From: Treponema sp.
GTDB taxonomy: Bacteria > Spirochaetota > Spirochaetia > Treponematales > Breznakiellaceae
Length of the DNA stretch: 64,000 nt
NCBI GenBank assembly: GCA_009777995.1
Contig: WRKT01000001.1
Coordinates: 124,001-188,000, forward strand
Direction of reading: 5' to 3'
The position numbers were made by a program, and so were the translations under genes. The notes beneath the pieces were generated by a model that did not search any database, was not told the origin of the DNA, and saw only the letters and a list, made by a program, of their open reading frames with translations. Below, piece after piece: positions 44,449 through 54,266 of the stretch (the first letter of the stretch is position 1; each line of letters starts with the position of its first letter).

Positions 44449-46029
44449 ATGCACGACTATATAATAAAGAATGTTAAAGTTTTCGACGGGACAGGATGTC
44501 CTCCATATTTTGCAAATCTTGCAATTAAGAACGGGAAGATAAGTTATATAGGGAAGACGGAAGTTGTTTCTTATAGGAAAATCGAGGGGAAGGGCCTCGC
44601 AGTCTCTCCCGGTTTTTTCGATGCTCACAGCCATGCAGACATGACCTGGGATCGTCACCCCGAATCTTCCTGCAAGCTTGAGCAGGGAGTAACTACCGAA
44701 ATCGCAGGCACCTGCGGAATTTCGCCTGCTCCAATCTCGGAAGAATTTCTTGAGATTGCAAAGCAGGGAATGCTTCGCAAATTTGATGATAAGTTTGATA
44801 TAAAAAACTTTCTGACTTTCGGTGCCTTCATGGACTTCATGGATATTCCCTTCGGACCGAATATGGTAACACAGATGGGCCACGGAGCCCTGCGTGCGGC
44901 AGTCAGCGGCCTTGCAGACAGACCATTAACCGACGTAGAAATGGGAAAGATGAAGGATTATGTTCACGAGGGCATGCGGTCAGGTTCTCACGGTATTTCC
45001 TTCGGCCTTATTTATCCGCCCGGCTCTTATTCCGAAGAGCCTGAACTTACAGAGTTATGCAAGGTGGTTGCAGAATATGGCGGCACCTTCTCGATTCACA
45101 TGCGCTCGGAAGGCCCTAAACTTGTTGAGTCAGTAGAGTCGGTAATCCGCATGGCTCAAGGCTCAGGCGCGCGTGGAATAATTTCCCACCATAAGGTTTC
45201 AGGAAAGGCAAATTGGGGCAAGAGCGAAAAAACCATTGAGCTTATCGAAAAGGCAAATGCTAACGGAATTGAAGTCTTTCTCGATCAATACCCTTACGAG
45301 GCAAGCTCTACAGGCCTTAATACAATGATCCCTAATAAGATGCACGCAATGGGAGTACCCAAACTCGTCGAAATGCTCAGCGATAGTGCAGGCAGGAAAG
45401 AAATTATCGAAAAAATAAAGGAAGAGCGCGGTGTAAAACCCGGAGAGGACGTCCGTTCTTCCCTTGCCCATGTAATGATTGGAAAGAGTGAAAGTTATCC
45501 CGATTATGCAAATATCATGCTTTTGGAAGCTGCAGAAAAAGCGGGAAAGGATGCATACGAACTTTTATTGGATATACTTAGAGATGATAAGCTTGGAACA
45601 GGTGCTATTTACTTCACCATGGGGGATGATGATATAGAGAGGATTATGAAGTATCCGCGCACCATGGTTGGTTCTGACGGGCTTTATATTCCGGGTGACA
45701 CTGCAGGCCATCCGCGCGGAGCAGGAACCTTCCCGAAATTTCTCGGCCACTATGTAAGAGATAAATCTATAATGTCAATGGAAGAGGGAATCAGGAGAAT
45801 GACGAGCATGCCTGCTGCTGTTTATAATTTACGGAATAAGGGCCTTTTAAAAGAAGGTCTTGATGCCGACATTACTGTTTTTAATCCCGATACCATTATT
45901 TCCAAGGCAGACTATAAAAACTTTGGCCTGCGCTGTGAAGGCATACATTTTGTTTTTGTAAACGGAGTGCTTACTGTAAAGGACGGGCTTTATAACGGGA
46001 AGAGGGCGGGTAAGCTCCTAAGGCGTTAA
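44449..46029 (+). CDS. N-acyl-D-amino-acid deacylase (D-aminoacylase) 2
   Basis: 526 residues, paralog of the enzyme at 36290. Key residues: GFFDAHSHADMTW (His60, His62), AGTCGIS (Cys89), FSIHMRSE, GIISHHK and VGSDGLY. The terminal beta-sandwich is formed by DYIIKNVKVFDGTG and LLKEGLDADITVFN. Cytosolic. GGGGGAGAT precedes the ATG. The two paralogs probably differ in acyl or amino-acid preference. Its last 12 bases overlap the convergent binding-protein gene at 46018. Confidence 0.87.
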   Translation: MHDYIIKNVKVFDGTGCPPYFANLAIKNGKISYIGKTEVVSYRKIEGKGLAVSPGFFDAHSHADMTWDRHPESSCKLEQGVTTEIAGTCGISPAPISEEFLEIAKQGMLRKFDDKFDIKNFLTFGAFMDFMDIPFGPNMVTQMGHGALRAAVSGLADRPLTDVEMGKMKDYVHEGMRSGSHGISFGLIYPPGSYSEEPELTELCKVVAEYGGTFSIHMRSEGPKLVESVESVIRMAQGSGARGIISHHKVSGKANWGKSEKTIELIEKANANGIEVFLDQYPYEASSTGLNTMIPNKMHAMGVPKLVEMLSDSAGRKEIIEKIKEERGVKPGEDVRSSLAHVMIGKSESYPDYANIMLLEAAEKAGKDAYELLLDILRDDKLGTGAIYFTMGDDDIERIMKYPRTMVGSDGLYIPGDTAGHPRGAGTFPKFLGHYVRDKSIMSMEEGIRRMTSMPAAVYNLRNKGLLKEGLDADITVFNPDTIISKADYKNFGLRCEGIHFVFVNGVLTVKDGLYNGKRAGKLLRR

Positions 46030-47898
46030 TCTGCGCTCATTGTAAAAGGCTTGCCACTGCTCGGCAGTAAGCGGCTCAGCTAGCATGCGCATGCCCTCAT
46101 AAGATGCACGGACAGAAGTTGAACTAACTCCATAACCTTCCCAAATGCTATAGCGGTAGGCATGGTATCCTCCCCCTGAAGTATAGTAGGGAATAACCAT
46201 TGCATGTCTTAATAAATGTGCCTCTGCCTCTGCAAAGGCGAGGAAACGTTCATAACTACTTGCCGTAATAGTTTCTGCATAGGTAACAAGGTCTCTATAC
46301 TCTTCGTAGATTCTCCTTGTCTCGGCTCCTGTAGCAAGATCCATAAAGTTCCAGGGCATGCCCGGCTGGAAGGCCCAGACCCATGAAGCGGGATCACCCG
46401 GGGCGACAGCACTGTTATTTCCCTTCATAAAAGCGTATCTGCCTTCGCGGCGCACATCAACAAGGAAGTTAGCAGGAGGCCCTGCTTCAATTATGGGGAG
46501 GATATAATCTTCCCCGAATAAGTCGATTAACTGCCTTGCAACAACCTGAACCTCCATTGCCCAGCCTGATGTTGCAGGGTTATACATCATTAACATTCTA
46601 ATTGGGAAGTTAAGGCCCTGCTCTTTCAGTTCATTGATAGCCCTGTCCCGATAGGAAAGCGCTTTTTCCGGGTCATAGAGGAAAGTCGGATGATGTGCAA
46701 AGGGGGAAAGGGGGGGGAGATCAACATAATCCACCCCTTCAACTACGGCATAACCCACAGGGGTAATTGTGCTCTGTAAGAAGAGTTCAGGGTTAAAAGG
46801 ATCCAGAGTAAGGAAGGCATTGTATCTGTTTAGGCCCCAGAAAAGAGACTTGCGAAAGGCTTCATTGTTAACGGCAATGTCCCAATTGTCCGGCTCATGG
46901 CGGGCATCGAATTGAGGCCAAAAATTAAACATATAGTACCACTGGAAATTATGATTCGGGAGGCCCGGGTTAACGATATTTCTTAGGGAAGGATCAGACA
47001 TCCACATATCAATAATATCAGAACTTATTTGGGCATAATCAATTTCACCTCTTAAAAAAAGTTCAGGGGCCAGGAGGGGTGCCTCTGCATTAAAAGTATC
47101 AACAATTCTTTCAATGAAAACTTCATCTGCCCTGAAATAATAGGGGTTCTTCTCGTATACCCTCCTATATTGGGGCCTAAATTCGGTTAAAACAAAGGGA
47201 CCTATAAAAATAATACTGTCTATACTAGTTCCGTAGTTTATTCCAAACCTTTCAAGAAAGGGCCTATAAACAGGCATATAGTTTGCAATTGAAAGAAAAA
47301 AGGGAACCGGTTGTTTTAAGGTTATTTGGAGGGTATATCTATCGATTGCTTTAAAGCCAACATCTTCGAGTGATGCATGGCCAATGAAGTATTCTTCTGC
47401 GTTAAGGATATGACTATTCCACTGATGGGCGTTAGGCGAAAGATGCTCCGGGTTAAGCACCCATTCCATTACTGCAACAAAGCAGTCGGCAGTCAGCTCC
47501 GAGCCCGGCACAGGTCTTTTTGTATTATCAACATATACAAGACCCTCTCTTATGAAAAATGTATAAACCAGGCCGTCGTTGCTTATTTCCCAGCTATGCG
47601 CAAGGCCCGGTGTAATTTGACCGTATCTGTCACGGGAGAGGAGGGTCTTTGTTCCTAGGGTATTAAAGTCAAGGTCATTTGCGGAGTCTGCATTGTTAAA
47701 GGGGGAAAGTTTTGAAACTTCTACAGAGTAAATACGGCGGAGAGTTTGATCGATTGCATACATAATACCATGCGGGCCAATCTCCCCCGATGCGGGTCTT
47801 GATACAGGATCACGGTTACTCCTCCCCCCGGGGAAAAGCAGACCCGGTATCAAGATAAATATTAAGAGTAATACAATGGAAAGAAGGAATTTTCTCAA
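46018..47898 (-). CDS. Family 5 substrate-binding protein, system C copy 2
   Basis: 626 residues, read from a TTG start with GTGAGGG upstream. Signal peptide or anchor MRKFLLSIVLLLIFILIPGLLFP, then GGRSNRDP; the usual FA junction is altered to FP, so cleavage is less certain. The body closely matches the gene just upstream (LRRIYSVEVSKLSPF, ISRDRY-like and MLMMYNPATSGW segments). Family 5 features include SWEISNDGLVYTFFIREGL. The TTG start and preceding terminator suggest lower expression than copy 1. Confidence 0.87.
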   Translation of the reverse strand: MRKFLLSIVLLLIFILIPGLLFPGGRSNRDPVSRPASGEIGPHGIMYAIDQTLRRIYSVEVSKLSPFNNADSANDLDFNTLGTKTLLSRDRYGQITPGLAHSWEISNDGLVYTFFIREGLVYVDNTKRPVPGSELTADCFVAVMEWVLNPEHLSPNAHQWNSHILNAEEYFIGHASLEDVGFKAIDRYTLQITLKQPVPFFLSIANYMPVYRPFLERFGINYGTSIDSIIFIGPFVLTEFRPQYRRVYEKNPYYFRADEVFIERIVDTFNAEAPLLAPELFLRGEIDYAQISSDIIDMWMSDPSLRNIVNPGLPNHNFQWYYMFNFWPQFDARHEPDNWDIAVNNEAFRKSLFWGLNRYNAFLTLDPFNPELFLQSTITPVGYAVVEGVDYVDLPPLSPFAHHPTFLYDPEKALSYRDRAINELKEQGLNFPIRMLMMYNPATSGWAMEVQVVARQLIDLFGEDYILPIIEAGPPANFLVDVRREGRYAFMKGNNSAVAPGDPASWVWAFQPGMPWNFMDLATGAETRRIYEEYRDLVTYAETITASSYERFLAFAEAEAHLLRHAMVIPYYTSGGGYHAYRYSIWEGYGVSSTSVRASYEGMRMLAEPLTAEQWQAFYNERRLTP

Positions 47899-47920
47899 AA
47901 TCTACCCTCACCCTATAACT

Positions 47921-47952
47921 AAAAACGGGTCTGCACTAATAGTGCAGACCCG
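47921..47952 (-). terminator. Rho-independent terminator between the two system C binding-protein genes
   Basis: CGGGTCTGCACT (47926-47937) pairs perfectly with AGTGCAGACCCG (47941-47952). On the minus strand the hairpin is followed by TTTTTAGTT, so it terminates transcription from the gene ending at 47976. Confidence 0.88.
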
Positions 47953-47975
47953 TAGGATTAACAATTACTTCTTAA

Positions 47976-49871
47976 TTAGCGCTGGGCTCTGAGGGCTGCT
48001 TCCCTTCCAACCTGCCAGTCAGCATGGAGTAATCTCCACTGCTCTGCGGTCATCGGAGCTGCAAGCATTCTCATTCCTTCGATTTTTAGGCCGCCCGAAC
48101 TCGGATTGCCAAAACCGTCCCAGAAGTTATAGCGGTATACATGATAACCGCCGCCTGTGGTGTAATAAGGAATAACCATTGCATGCCTTAATAGGTGGTG
48201 TTCTGCTGCGGCAAATGCGGCATAGCGTTCCACTGTCCTATAGGGAATTGCCTCTGCAGCGCGGAGAAGCTCAACATATCTTGCATAAATTGCCCTTGTT
48301 TGTGCGCCTGTTGCAAGGTCCATGAAGTTCCAGTTCTGTCCCGGCTGGAATGCAAATACCCATGCTGCCGGATCTTCGGGTGCAACACCTCCGTTATTTC
48401 CCTTCATGAAGGCATAGTTACCTTCGCGGCGGATTTCAGCGAGGAAGGTTGCAGTCGGGCCTGCTTCGATTACCGGCCTTACATAGTTCGGGCCAAATAA
48501 TTCTACGAGCTGCTGGGCGACAACCTGTACCTCAAATCCCCAGGAAATGGTAGAAGGGTTATAGGGCATGAGCAGGGTGATGGGGAAAGTTGCTCCCTGA
48601 GCAGTAAGTTCCCTTATTGCCTGGTCCCTAAATGCAAGGGCCCTTTGGGGATCAAAGCCCCAAGTCGGATGATGGGAGAACTCGACAAGAGGAGCAAAGT
48701 CTACATAGTCAACACCGCCGACATTGGCATAGCCTACAGGGGTGATTGTGCTCTGCAGATAGACTTCCGGGTTAAAGGGGTCGACCGGCAGGTGGGCATT
48801 AAGCCTGTTAAGTCCATAGAAGAGGGACTGCCTAAAGGCTTCGTTGTTTACAGCAAGATTCCAGTTGCTCGGCTGGTGGCGTGCATCGAATTGGGGCCAG
48901 AAGTTGAACATATAATACCACTGGAATAAGTGGTTCGGGCGGCCGGGGGAGACATAGTCCCTGGTTCTAGGATCCTGTACCCACATGTCGATTATATCTG
49001 CGGATACTGAAGCGTAGTCTATTTCGCCCCTGATGAAAAGTTCAGGAGCAAGAAGGGATGCTTCTGCATTATAGGTATCTACGATTCTCTCGATATGAAT
49101 CTGATCTGCTCTAAAGTAATAGGGGTTCTTCTCCCATACCCTTCTGAATGAGTGCTGGTACTCTGTGAGTACATAAGGGCCAATGAAGAGAACAGTGTTC
49201 AGCTCAGTGCCGTAGGTTCTATAATGCTGTTGCAAGAATGGCCTATAGGCAGGCAGGAAGCCTACAAACTGGAGGAAGTAGGGCACCGGTTGATTCAATG
49301 TGATCTGCAGGGTATACCTGTCAATTGCTCTAAAGCCTACTGCGCTTAAGGGGACTTCGCCTGCATAGTACTGCTCTGCATTTTGGATATACCTATTATA
49401 CTGATGGGCATTCCCTGAAAGGTTTGTCGGGTCTAAAACCCATTCCATTACTGCAACAAAGTCGTCTGCAGTTAATTCGGCACCGGGAACCGGGGTTTTG
49501 GTATGATCTACCCATTGCAGACCCCTGCGGATATGGAAGGTATAAACAGTTTCATCTGCATTGATTTCCCACCTTTCTGCAAGTCCCGGGGCTAACAGGT
49601 CGTACCTGTCCCTGGAAATAAGACCCTTTTGACCCAGTGCATTGAAGTCGGCATCAGTTGCCGAAATGCTGTTGTCAAAAGCTCTTAAATTGGAAACTTC
49701 GGTCGAATAAATGCGCCGAAGAGTCTGATCTACAGCATACCTTATGCCGTGGGGGCCAATTTCGCTTGTTGCGGGTCTTGTTGCCATCCCACCCTGTTGC
49801 TGAGTTCGCCCTGCGGCGAATAGCGAACCTGCGATTAACAGACATAATAATATTATGATGCCTTTCCTCAT
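47976..49871 (-). CDS. Family 5 substrate-binding protein, system C copy 1
   Basis: 631 residues. Signal peptide MRKGIIILLCLLIAGSLFA, then AGRTQQQGG, without a lipobox cysteine. Landmarks: LAERWEINADETVYTFHIRRGLQW, LTADDFVAVMEW, FNFWPQFDARHQPSNW. AGGAGG lies at good distance from the ATG, and a strong promoter is found at 49907-49935. It is larger than the system A and B proteins and shares with copy 2 a distinct N-terminal block (SEIGPHGIRYAVDQTLRRIYS). It is probably the main ligand receptor for the permeases at 53199-55213. Confidence 0.9.
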   Translation of the reverse strand: MRKGIIILLCLLIAGSLFAAGRTQQQGGMATRPATSEIGPHGIRYAVDQTLRRIYSTEVSNLRAFDNSISATDADFNALGQKGLISRDRYDLLAPGLAERWEINADETVYTFHIRRGLQWVDHTKTPVPGAELTADDFVAVMEWVLDPTNLSGNAHQYNRYIQNAEQYYAGEVPLSAVGFRAIDRYTLQITLNQPVPYFLQFVGFLPAYRPFLQQHYRTYGTELNTVLFIGPYVLTEYQHSFRRVWEKNPYYFRADQIHIERIVDTYNAEASLLAPELFIRGEIDYASVSADIIDMWVQDPRTRDYVSPGRPNHLFQWYYMFNFWPQFDARHQPSNWNLAVNNEAFRQSLFYGLNRLNAHLPVDPFNPEVYLQSTITPVGYANVGGVDYVDFAPLVEFSHHPTWGFDPQRALAFRDQAIRELTAQGATFPITLLMPYNPSTISWGFEVQVVAQQLVELFGPNYVRPVIEAGPTATFLAEIRREGNYAFMKGNNGGVAPEDPAAWVFAFQPGQNWNFMDLATGAQTRAIYARYVELLRAAEAIPYRTVERYAAFAAAEHHLLRHAMVIPYYTTGGGYHVYRYNFWDGFGNPSSGGLKIEGMRMLAAPMTAEQWRLLHADWQVGREAALRAQR

Positions 49872-49906
49872 AAAATTCCTCCTAAGAATTCTTTATTTTC
49901 CCCATT

Positions 49907-49935
49907 ATATTAACATAAAATAAATAAAGTGTCAA
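49907..49935 (-). promoter_or_regulatory. Promoter of system C binding-protein gene
   Basis: Minus-strand TTGACA (49935-49930), 17-base spacer, TAATAT (49912-49907); an alternative TATAAT lies three bases further on. It lies just downstream of the NamZ-like gene and lets the binding protein be expressed independently of the upstream operon. Confidence 0.72.
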
Positions 49936-49966
49936 AAGGATTTGTTACATGTTTTTATTAAAAATT

Positions 49967-51193
49967 TTAAAGTGATTGAAAAAGGGGTTCCTTGTATAAA
50001 AGGTAGTTTTTTGCTCTTTCCATCCACTCTTTTTCTGTTTTCCTTAAATGATTTTCTATCTCATCTATCATATTTATCTTCCCGTCAAGATAATCCAGGA
50101 GCAAGGGGTCTCCTGCAAGTAATTCAATGGCCGTTTTATCGTTTCCTGCCTCGTATTTCCCGGGTCTGAAGGCAAATTCTTCGCAATTTTCTTTTAAAAA
50201 GCGAATTTGACGAAGAGCGTGCAATAGGGCATGGTATTTCTGCCCGGGTCTTCTTATCAATTGAAAGCCGAAGCAAGGTTCTTCTTTAAATTTGTGATAT
50301 ACAGGGATAAAACGATGCCAGCGGAGGCTTGCGCCCTTATCAAAAAGAGGGTTCCCCTCATCGTTCCAATTTTCTAAGCCCTTCTTAGCATTAAAACTTA
50401 TCAGTTTTTCCATCCAGGGGGCACCGAATACTTCAAAAGGCCTTGTCGTGCCCCTTCCCTCGCTCACATTGGTGCCTTCCCAAAGGCATTGGCCTGAATA
50501 AAAGTCGCAAGTATAGTACCCGGGAATATTTGGAGAGGGGGGGATTAGCCACGGATATGCATTTCCGACGGCCTCTTTTGAGATAATCGTGAGGGGAAAA
50601 TCGGCATTAAGTTCTGCATGAAAAACTTGAGCCATCTCTCCTATGGTAAGCCCGTGCCTATGGGGAAGTCCCCTTATCCCTATAAATGACTCGTATTCTG
50701 CGGGAAGAGGTGAACCTTCTATCCCACGCCCTGCAGGGTTGTTTTTATCAATAATCCAAACCCACAGTGGTATATTTTCTTCTTTTAGGGTGATAAATAA
50801 ATTGCGAATGGTGGACAGATAGGTAAAGTACCTTACCCCAACATCCTGGAGGTCTATAATAAGGGCATCAAGGTCCAGGAGGATCTTTTTATCCGCTCTT
50901 AGAGAAGACTCTTCGTTTCCGTAGAGGGATACAAACTCGCAGTCTTTAAGACCGAGTTCGCTATAGAGAGAGTGCCCCTCAAGTTTTACCTGATCCTGAA
51001 GCTCCCCAAAAAGCCCGTGCTCGGGAAGGAAAACCCTCTTTAGGTTTCCGCGCTTATGGAAGGTCTCAAAGAGATATTCACCTTTTGCTGAATGCCATGC
51101 GGCTTGATTGCATAAAATACCAAGCCTTCCGCCATGCAAAATAGACTCAGGGCTTTCCCATATTGGTTTTGTGAAAAAATAATGACTACTCAT
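49967..51193 (-). CDS. namZ: NamZ-like exo-beta-N-acetylmuramidase (DUF1343), copy 1
   Basis: 408 residues. DUF1343 hallmarks: FLPEHGLFGELQDQVK, ALIIDLQDVGVRYFTYLST, a WIIDKNNPAGRG segment, IGIRGLPHRHGLTIGEMAQ and EGRGTTRPFEVFGAPW. B. subtilis YbbC/NamZ releases MurNAc from the non-reducing end of murein fragments and founded glycoside hydrolase family 171. No signal peptide is visible, unlike the secreted Bacillus enzyme, so action on imported fragments is implied. It lies three bases downstream of the system C oppF gene, directly tying the enzyme to that importer. Confidence 0.87.
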   Translation of the reverse strand: MSSHYFFTKPIWESPESILHGGRLGILCNQAAWHSAKGEYLFETFHKRGNLKRVFLPEHGLFGELQDQVKLEGHSLYSELGLKDCEFVSLYGNEESSLRADKKILLDLDALIIDLQDVGVRYFTYLSTIRNLFITLKEENIPLWVWIIDKNNPAGRGIEGSPLPAEYESFIGIRGLPHRHGLTIGEMAQVFHAELNADFPLTIISKEAVGNAYPWLIPPSPNIPGYYTCDFYSGQCLWEGTNVSEGRGTTRPFEVFGAPWMEKLISFNAKKGLENWNDEGNPLFDKGASLRWHRFIPVYHKFKEEPCFGFQLIRRPGQKYHALLHALRQIRFLKENCEEFAFRPGKYEAGNDKTAIELLAGDPLLLDYLDGKINMIDEIENHLRKTEKEWMERAKNYLLYKEPLFQSL

Positions 51194-51196
51194 ATC

Positions 51197-52147
51197 CTAT
51201 CTTTTCTGCATTTGGGCCCTGTATCCGTCAAGCTCCTTTTCGTTACCATGAATAAAGTGTCCGCTTTCAATCTCAACCCATTGGGGCAGGTCTACAGTAT
51301 AATCATGGGAAGAGGGATCGTAGACTTCCAGCACCTTCTTTTTTTCCTTGATGGGGTTTGGCAGGGGTACTGCCGATAAAAGCGCCCTTGTATACGGGTG
51401 CAGGGGATTATTGTAAAGAGTCTCTGTATCCGCAAGTTCCACAAGCACACCCTTATGCAAGACTGCAATTCTATCGGTTATAAACCTCATAACCGAAAGA
51501 TCGTGGGAGATGAATAAAATTGTAAGATTGCGGTCTTTTTGTATTTTTGAAAGCAGGTTCAATACTTGAGCGCGTATTGATACATCGAGAGCTGATATGG
51601 GCTCATCTGCGATAATAAGGGATGGCTGCATTATTAGAGCCCTTGCAACACCTATGCGCTGTCTTTGCCCCCCTGAGAACTCATGGGGGAAGCGGCTTGC
51701 AAACTCAGCTAAAAGGCCGACATCGCCAAGGGTCTTGGCCACCCTTTCCCTTCTTTCATTTGCTGAAAGGCCCTTCTCGACATTCTGAAGCCCTTCCGAA
51801 ACTATATAGTCAACCTTTGCCCTCTCGTTAAGAGAAGCCATTGGGTCCTGGAAGACCATCTGTATCTCGTGTATTACCTTTCGATCGAGTTCTTTGGAGA
51901 TCTTACCGTTTATCTTCTGTCCCTTAAAATAGACTTCACCCCTTGTGGTGGGATTTACCCTTATTATTGCACGGCCTATGGTGGTTTTACCCGAGCCTGA
52001 TTCGCCTACAAGGCCAAAGGTCTCTCCGTTAAAAATATCAAAGCTCACCCCCTTTACGGCAACAAACTTCTTCCTCCCGGTACCGAAGGTAACTTCCATG
52101 TCGCGGACATTAAGCATTGCATCATTTTGCTGAACAGTGTTCATCAA
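51197..52147 (-). CDS. oppF: Oligopeptide ABC transporter ATPase F, system C
   Basis: 316 residues. Walker A GESGSGKTT, Q-loop MVFQDPMASLNERA, signature [15 protein letters not shown], Walker B LIIADEPISALDVS and ISHDLSVMRFI are intact. The C-terminus YTVDLPQWVEIESGHFIHGNEKELDGY parallels the system B ATPase. It lies 11 bases downstream of oppD and three upstream of namZ copy 1. Confidence 0.9.
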   Translation of the reverse strand: MMNTVQQNDAMLNVRDMEVTFGTGRKKFVAVKGVSFDIFNGETFGLVGESGSGKTTIGRAIIRVNPTTRGEVYFKGQKINGKISKELDRKVIHEIQMVFQDPMASLNERAKVDYIVSEGLQNVEKGLSANERRERVAKTLGDVGLLAEFASRFPHEFSGGQRQRIGVARALIMQPSLIIADEPISALDVSIRAQVLNLLSKIQKDRNLTILFISHDLSVMRFITDRIAVLHKGVLVELADTETLYNNPLHPYTRALLSAVPLPNPIKEKKKVLEVYDPSSHDYTVDLPQWVEIESGHFIHGNEKELDGYRAQMQKR

Positions 52148-52158
52148 GAACCCTCCTG

Positions 52159-53187
52159 TTAAATATCTTTTATATGTCCGATTGGCTCAGGCGGCTCAAG
52201 CTTAGGAGCCCTTGGGTCGAGCAGCCAAGTGCGGGCCTTATGGGTCGGGCTTACATTGAAGTATGGCGGACGGTGCAGGAAGTCAATTGCCATAGGCAGT
52301 GGATTCCGGGCAGCAAAGCCGTCCCCGCGGATTGGGAGAAATAGGTTTGGAGGTGTCCCCCTGATTGAAAAGAGGTCAGTCTTTTTTATACCAAGCTGGG
52401 GAAGCGATGATAAAAGAGCCCAGGTATACGGATGTTTTGGTGTGAAGAAGATCTCCTCACAGGTGCCGATTTCAACTATGTCTCCTGCATACATTACGGC
52501 TATCCTCTCTGCTACATTTGCAACAACTCCAAGGTCATGGGTTATATAAACCATTGTAAGGTCATACTTATTGCGAAGGTCTTTTAAAAGGTCGAGAATC
52601 TGGGCCTGGATTGTAACATCAAGGGCTGTAGTGGGTTCATCGCAGATAAGAAGGCGGGGATTACATGCCATTGCTATTGCAATAACGACCCTCTGCCTCA
52701 TTCCGCCCGAGAACTCGTGCGGGTATTGAGAGAACCTGCCTGCAGGATCAGGTATACCGACATCATGTAAAATTTCTAAACACTTCTGCTTTGCCTCTGC
52801 TCCCTTCATGTCCTGATTGTGACGAAGGGCTTCACAGATCTGCCAGCCTATCGGTTTAAGAGGATTAAGAGAAGTCATCGGGTCCTGCATGACCATTGCA
52901 ACATGTTTTCCCCTATGGCCCTTCCAGTCATTCTCTGTTTTTAGTTTAGCTAAGTCTCTGCCGTTATACATTATGGAACCTGCATCGATCCAGCCGTTTT
53001 TATCTAAAAGACCGATAAGGTTTTTCATTAAGACCGATTTGCCCGAGCCTGATTCGCCGACAATCGTTAAACTTTCACCCTTATAAATATCCAAGCTGAC
53101 ATTTCTTATAGCGTGTAACTGCCTTCCCCTTAAACTGAATTTAACGTTAAGGTTCTTTATGGAAATTAGTACTTCTCTTTCTTCCAT
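52159..53187 (-). CDS. oppD: Oligopeptide ABC transporter ATPase D, system C
   Basis: 342 residues. Walker A GESGSGKSV, signature FSGGMRQRVVIAIAMA, Walker B LLICDEPTTALD and YITHDLGVVANVA are complete. As in system B, the C-terminal region reads IRGTPPNLFLPIRGDGFAAR rather than a Cys-rich tail. The protein drives import together with the F subunit. It is separated from oppC by 11 bases containing the ribosome site AGGAGG. Confidence 0.9.
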   Translation of the reverse strand: MEEREVLISIKNLNVKFSLRGRQLHAIRNVSLDIYKGESLTIVGESGSGKSVLMKNLIGLLDKNGWIDAGSIMYNGRDLAKLKTENDWKGHRGKHVAMVMQDPMTSLNPLKPIGWQICEALRHNQDMKGAEAKQKCLEILHDVGIPDPAGRFSQYPHEFSGGMRQRVVIAIAMACNPRLLICDEPTTALDVTIQAQILDLLKDLRNKYDLTMVYITHDLGVVANVAERIAVMYAGDIVEIGTCEEIFFTPKHPYTWALLSSLPQLGIKKTDLFSIRGTPPNLFLPIRGDGFAARNPLPMAIDFLHRPPYFNVSPTHKARTWLLDPRAPKLEPPEPIGHIKDI

Positions 53188-53198
53188 GGACTTCCTCC

Positions 53199-54266
53199 TT
53201 AAACGTGGTTTCTTGGGTCGGCTGAATCGGCAAAAGCATTACCCATAAGATAAAAGCTGACCGAAATAATCGATAAAACTATAACGGGAAATATCAACTG
53301 ATAGCGCAGAGCAGGTGCCATCATTATATTTCGTCCTGTACTTAGCAGGGTTCCTAAAGACGGAATTGTTACATTTAAGCCAAGGCCAATGATCGAAAGG
53401 AAAACCTCAGAGCCGATAGCACCGGGAATTGAAAGTGCGAAGTTGAGTGTAACAATTGATACCATGTGGGGGAGGAGGTTTCTGAAAATGGTCTTCATTA
53501 CACCGGTGCCAAGACAGCGGGAGGCAAGGTTAAACTCGCGATCTCTAAGGATAATTGTAAGATTACGGATTAGCCGTGAGACACCAACCCAGCCGTAAAT
53601 ACACATTGCAAAAATAATCGTATTTACACTTGGCCGCATGATAAACGAGACCATAATAAGTATCAAAACATTTGGAATATTATTAATGATATTGTAGAGC
53701 TCTGTAAAAAGAAAATCCAGTTTTCTCACATAACCCCATAGCATCCCAATCAAAATTCCAAGGGCAACATTTACTGTTGCAACAGTGAAGCCTATGCGTA
53801 AGGACGTGCGTGTTCCCGACCAAATGCGTGCCCAAAGATCCTGGCCTATTGCATTTGTACCGAAGAGAAAGTAGAACTCTCCCTGTCTTGTAAGAGGGGG
53901 CTGGTTTCGGAATTGAATGCCCGTTACAGGGTTATTATGAATTAAAGTAGGGGATTTCTGGTTTGGAAGAAATGGCTGAATTAGTGCGAAGGCAATCAGT
54001 ATTGTAAGAATAGTGAATGTTGTAATACCCATTTTATTTTTGAAAAACATTCGCAGGGTGCTTCCCCAGTATGAGTAATTTGAATAGCCTGTCTTTTCTG
54101 CTGCCTGCAAATCGCTTTGAACAAAGTTAAAGTATTGGGGATCAAGGTCTGAAATTTCCTTTTCCTCAAGATCATCGGCCAGGTTTATAACTTTTTCCTT
54201 GAAGCTGCTAAGCACAGATTCTTCGAGTTTTTCTGCACTGCTCATCATAAAAGAATATTTGCTCAT
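53199..54266 (-). CDS. oppC: Oligopeptide ABC transporter permease C, system C
   Basis: 355 residues. A hydrophilic N-terminal arm of about 85 residues (SSAEKLEESVLSSFKEKV, YFNFVQSDLQ) precedes the first helix (residues about 90-115). FLFGTNAIGQDLWARIWSG and the EAA loop ASRCLGTGVMKTIFRNLLPHM are typical. It ends ADSADPRNHV. The stop and start of the B and C genes share one base. The partner is the B permease at 54266. Confidence 0.9.
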   Translation of the reverse strand: MSKYSFMMSSAEKLEESVLSSFKEKVINLADDLEEKEISDLDPQYFNFVQSDLQAAEKTGYSNYSYWGSTLRMFFKNKMGITTFTILTILIAFALIQPFLPNQKSPTLIHNNPVTGIQFRNQPPLTRQGEFYFLFGTNAIGQDLWARIWSGTRTSLRIGFTVATVNVALGILIGMLWGYVRKLDFLFTELYNIINNIPNVLILIMVSFIMRPSVNTIIFAMCIYGWVGVSRLIRNLTIILRDREFNLASRCLGTGVMKTIFRNLLPHMVSIVTLNFALSIPGAIGSEVFLSIIGLGLNVTIPSLGTLLSTGRNIMMAPALRYQLIFPVIVLSIISVSFYLMGNAFADSADPRNHV

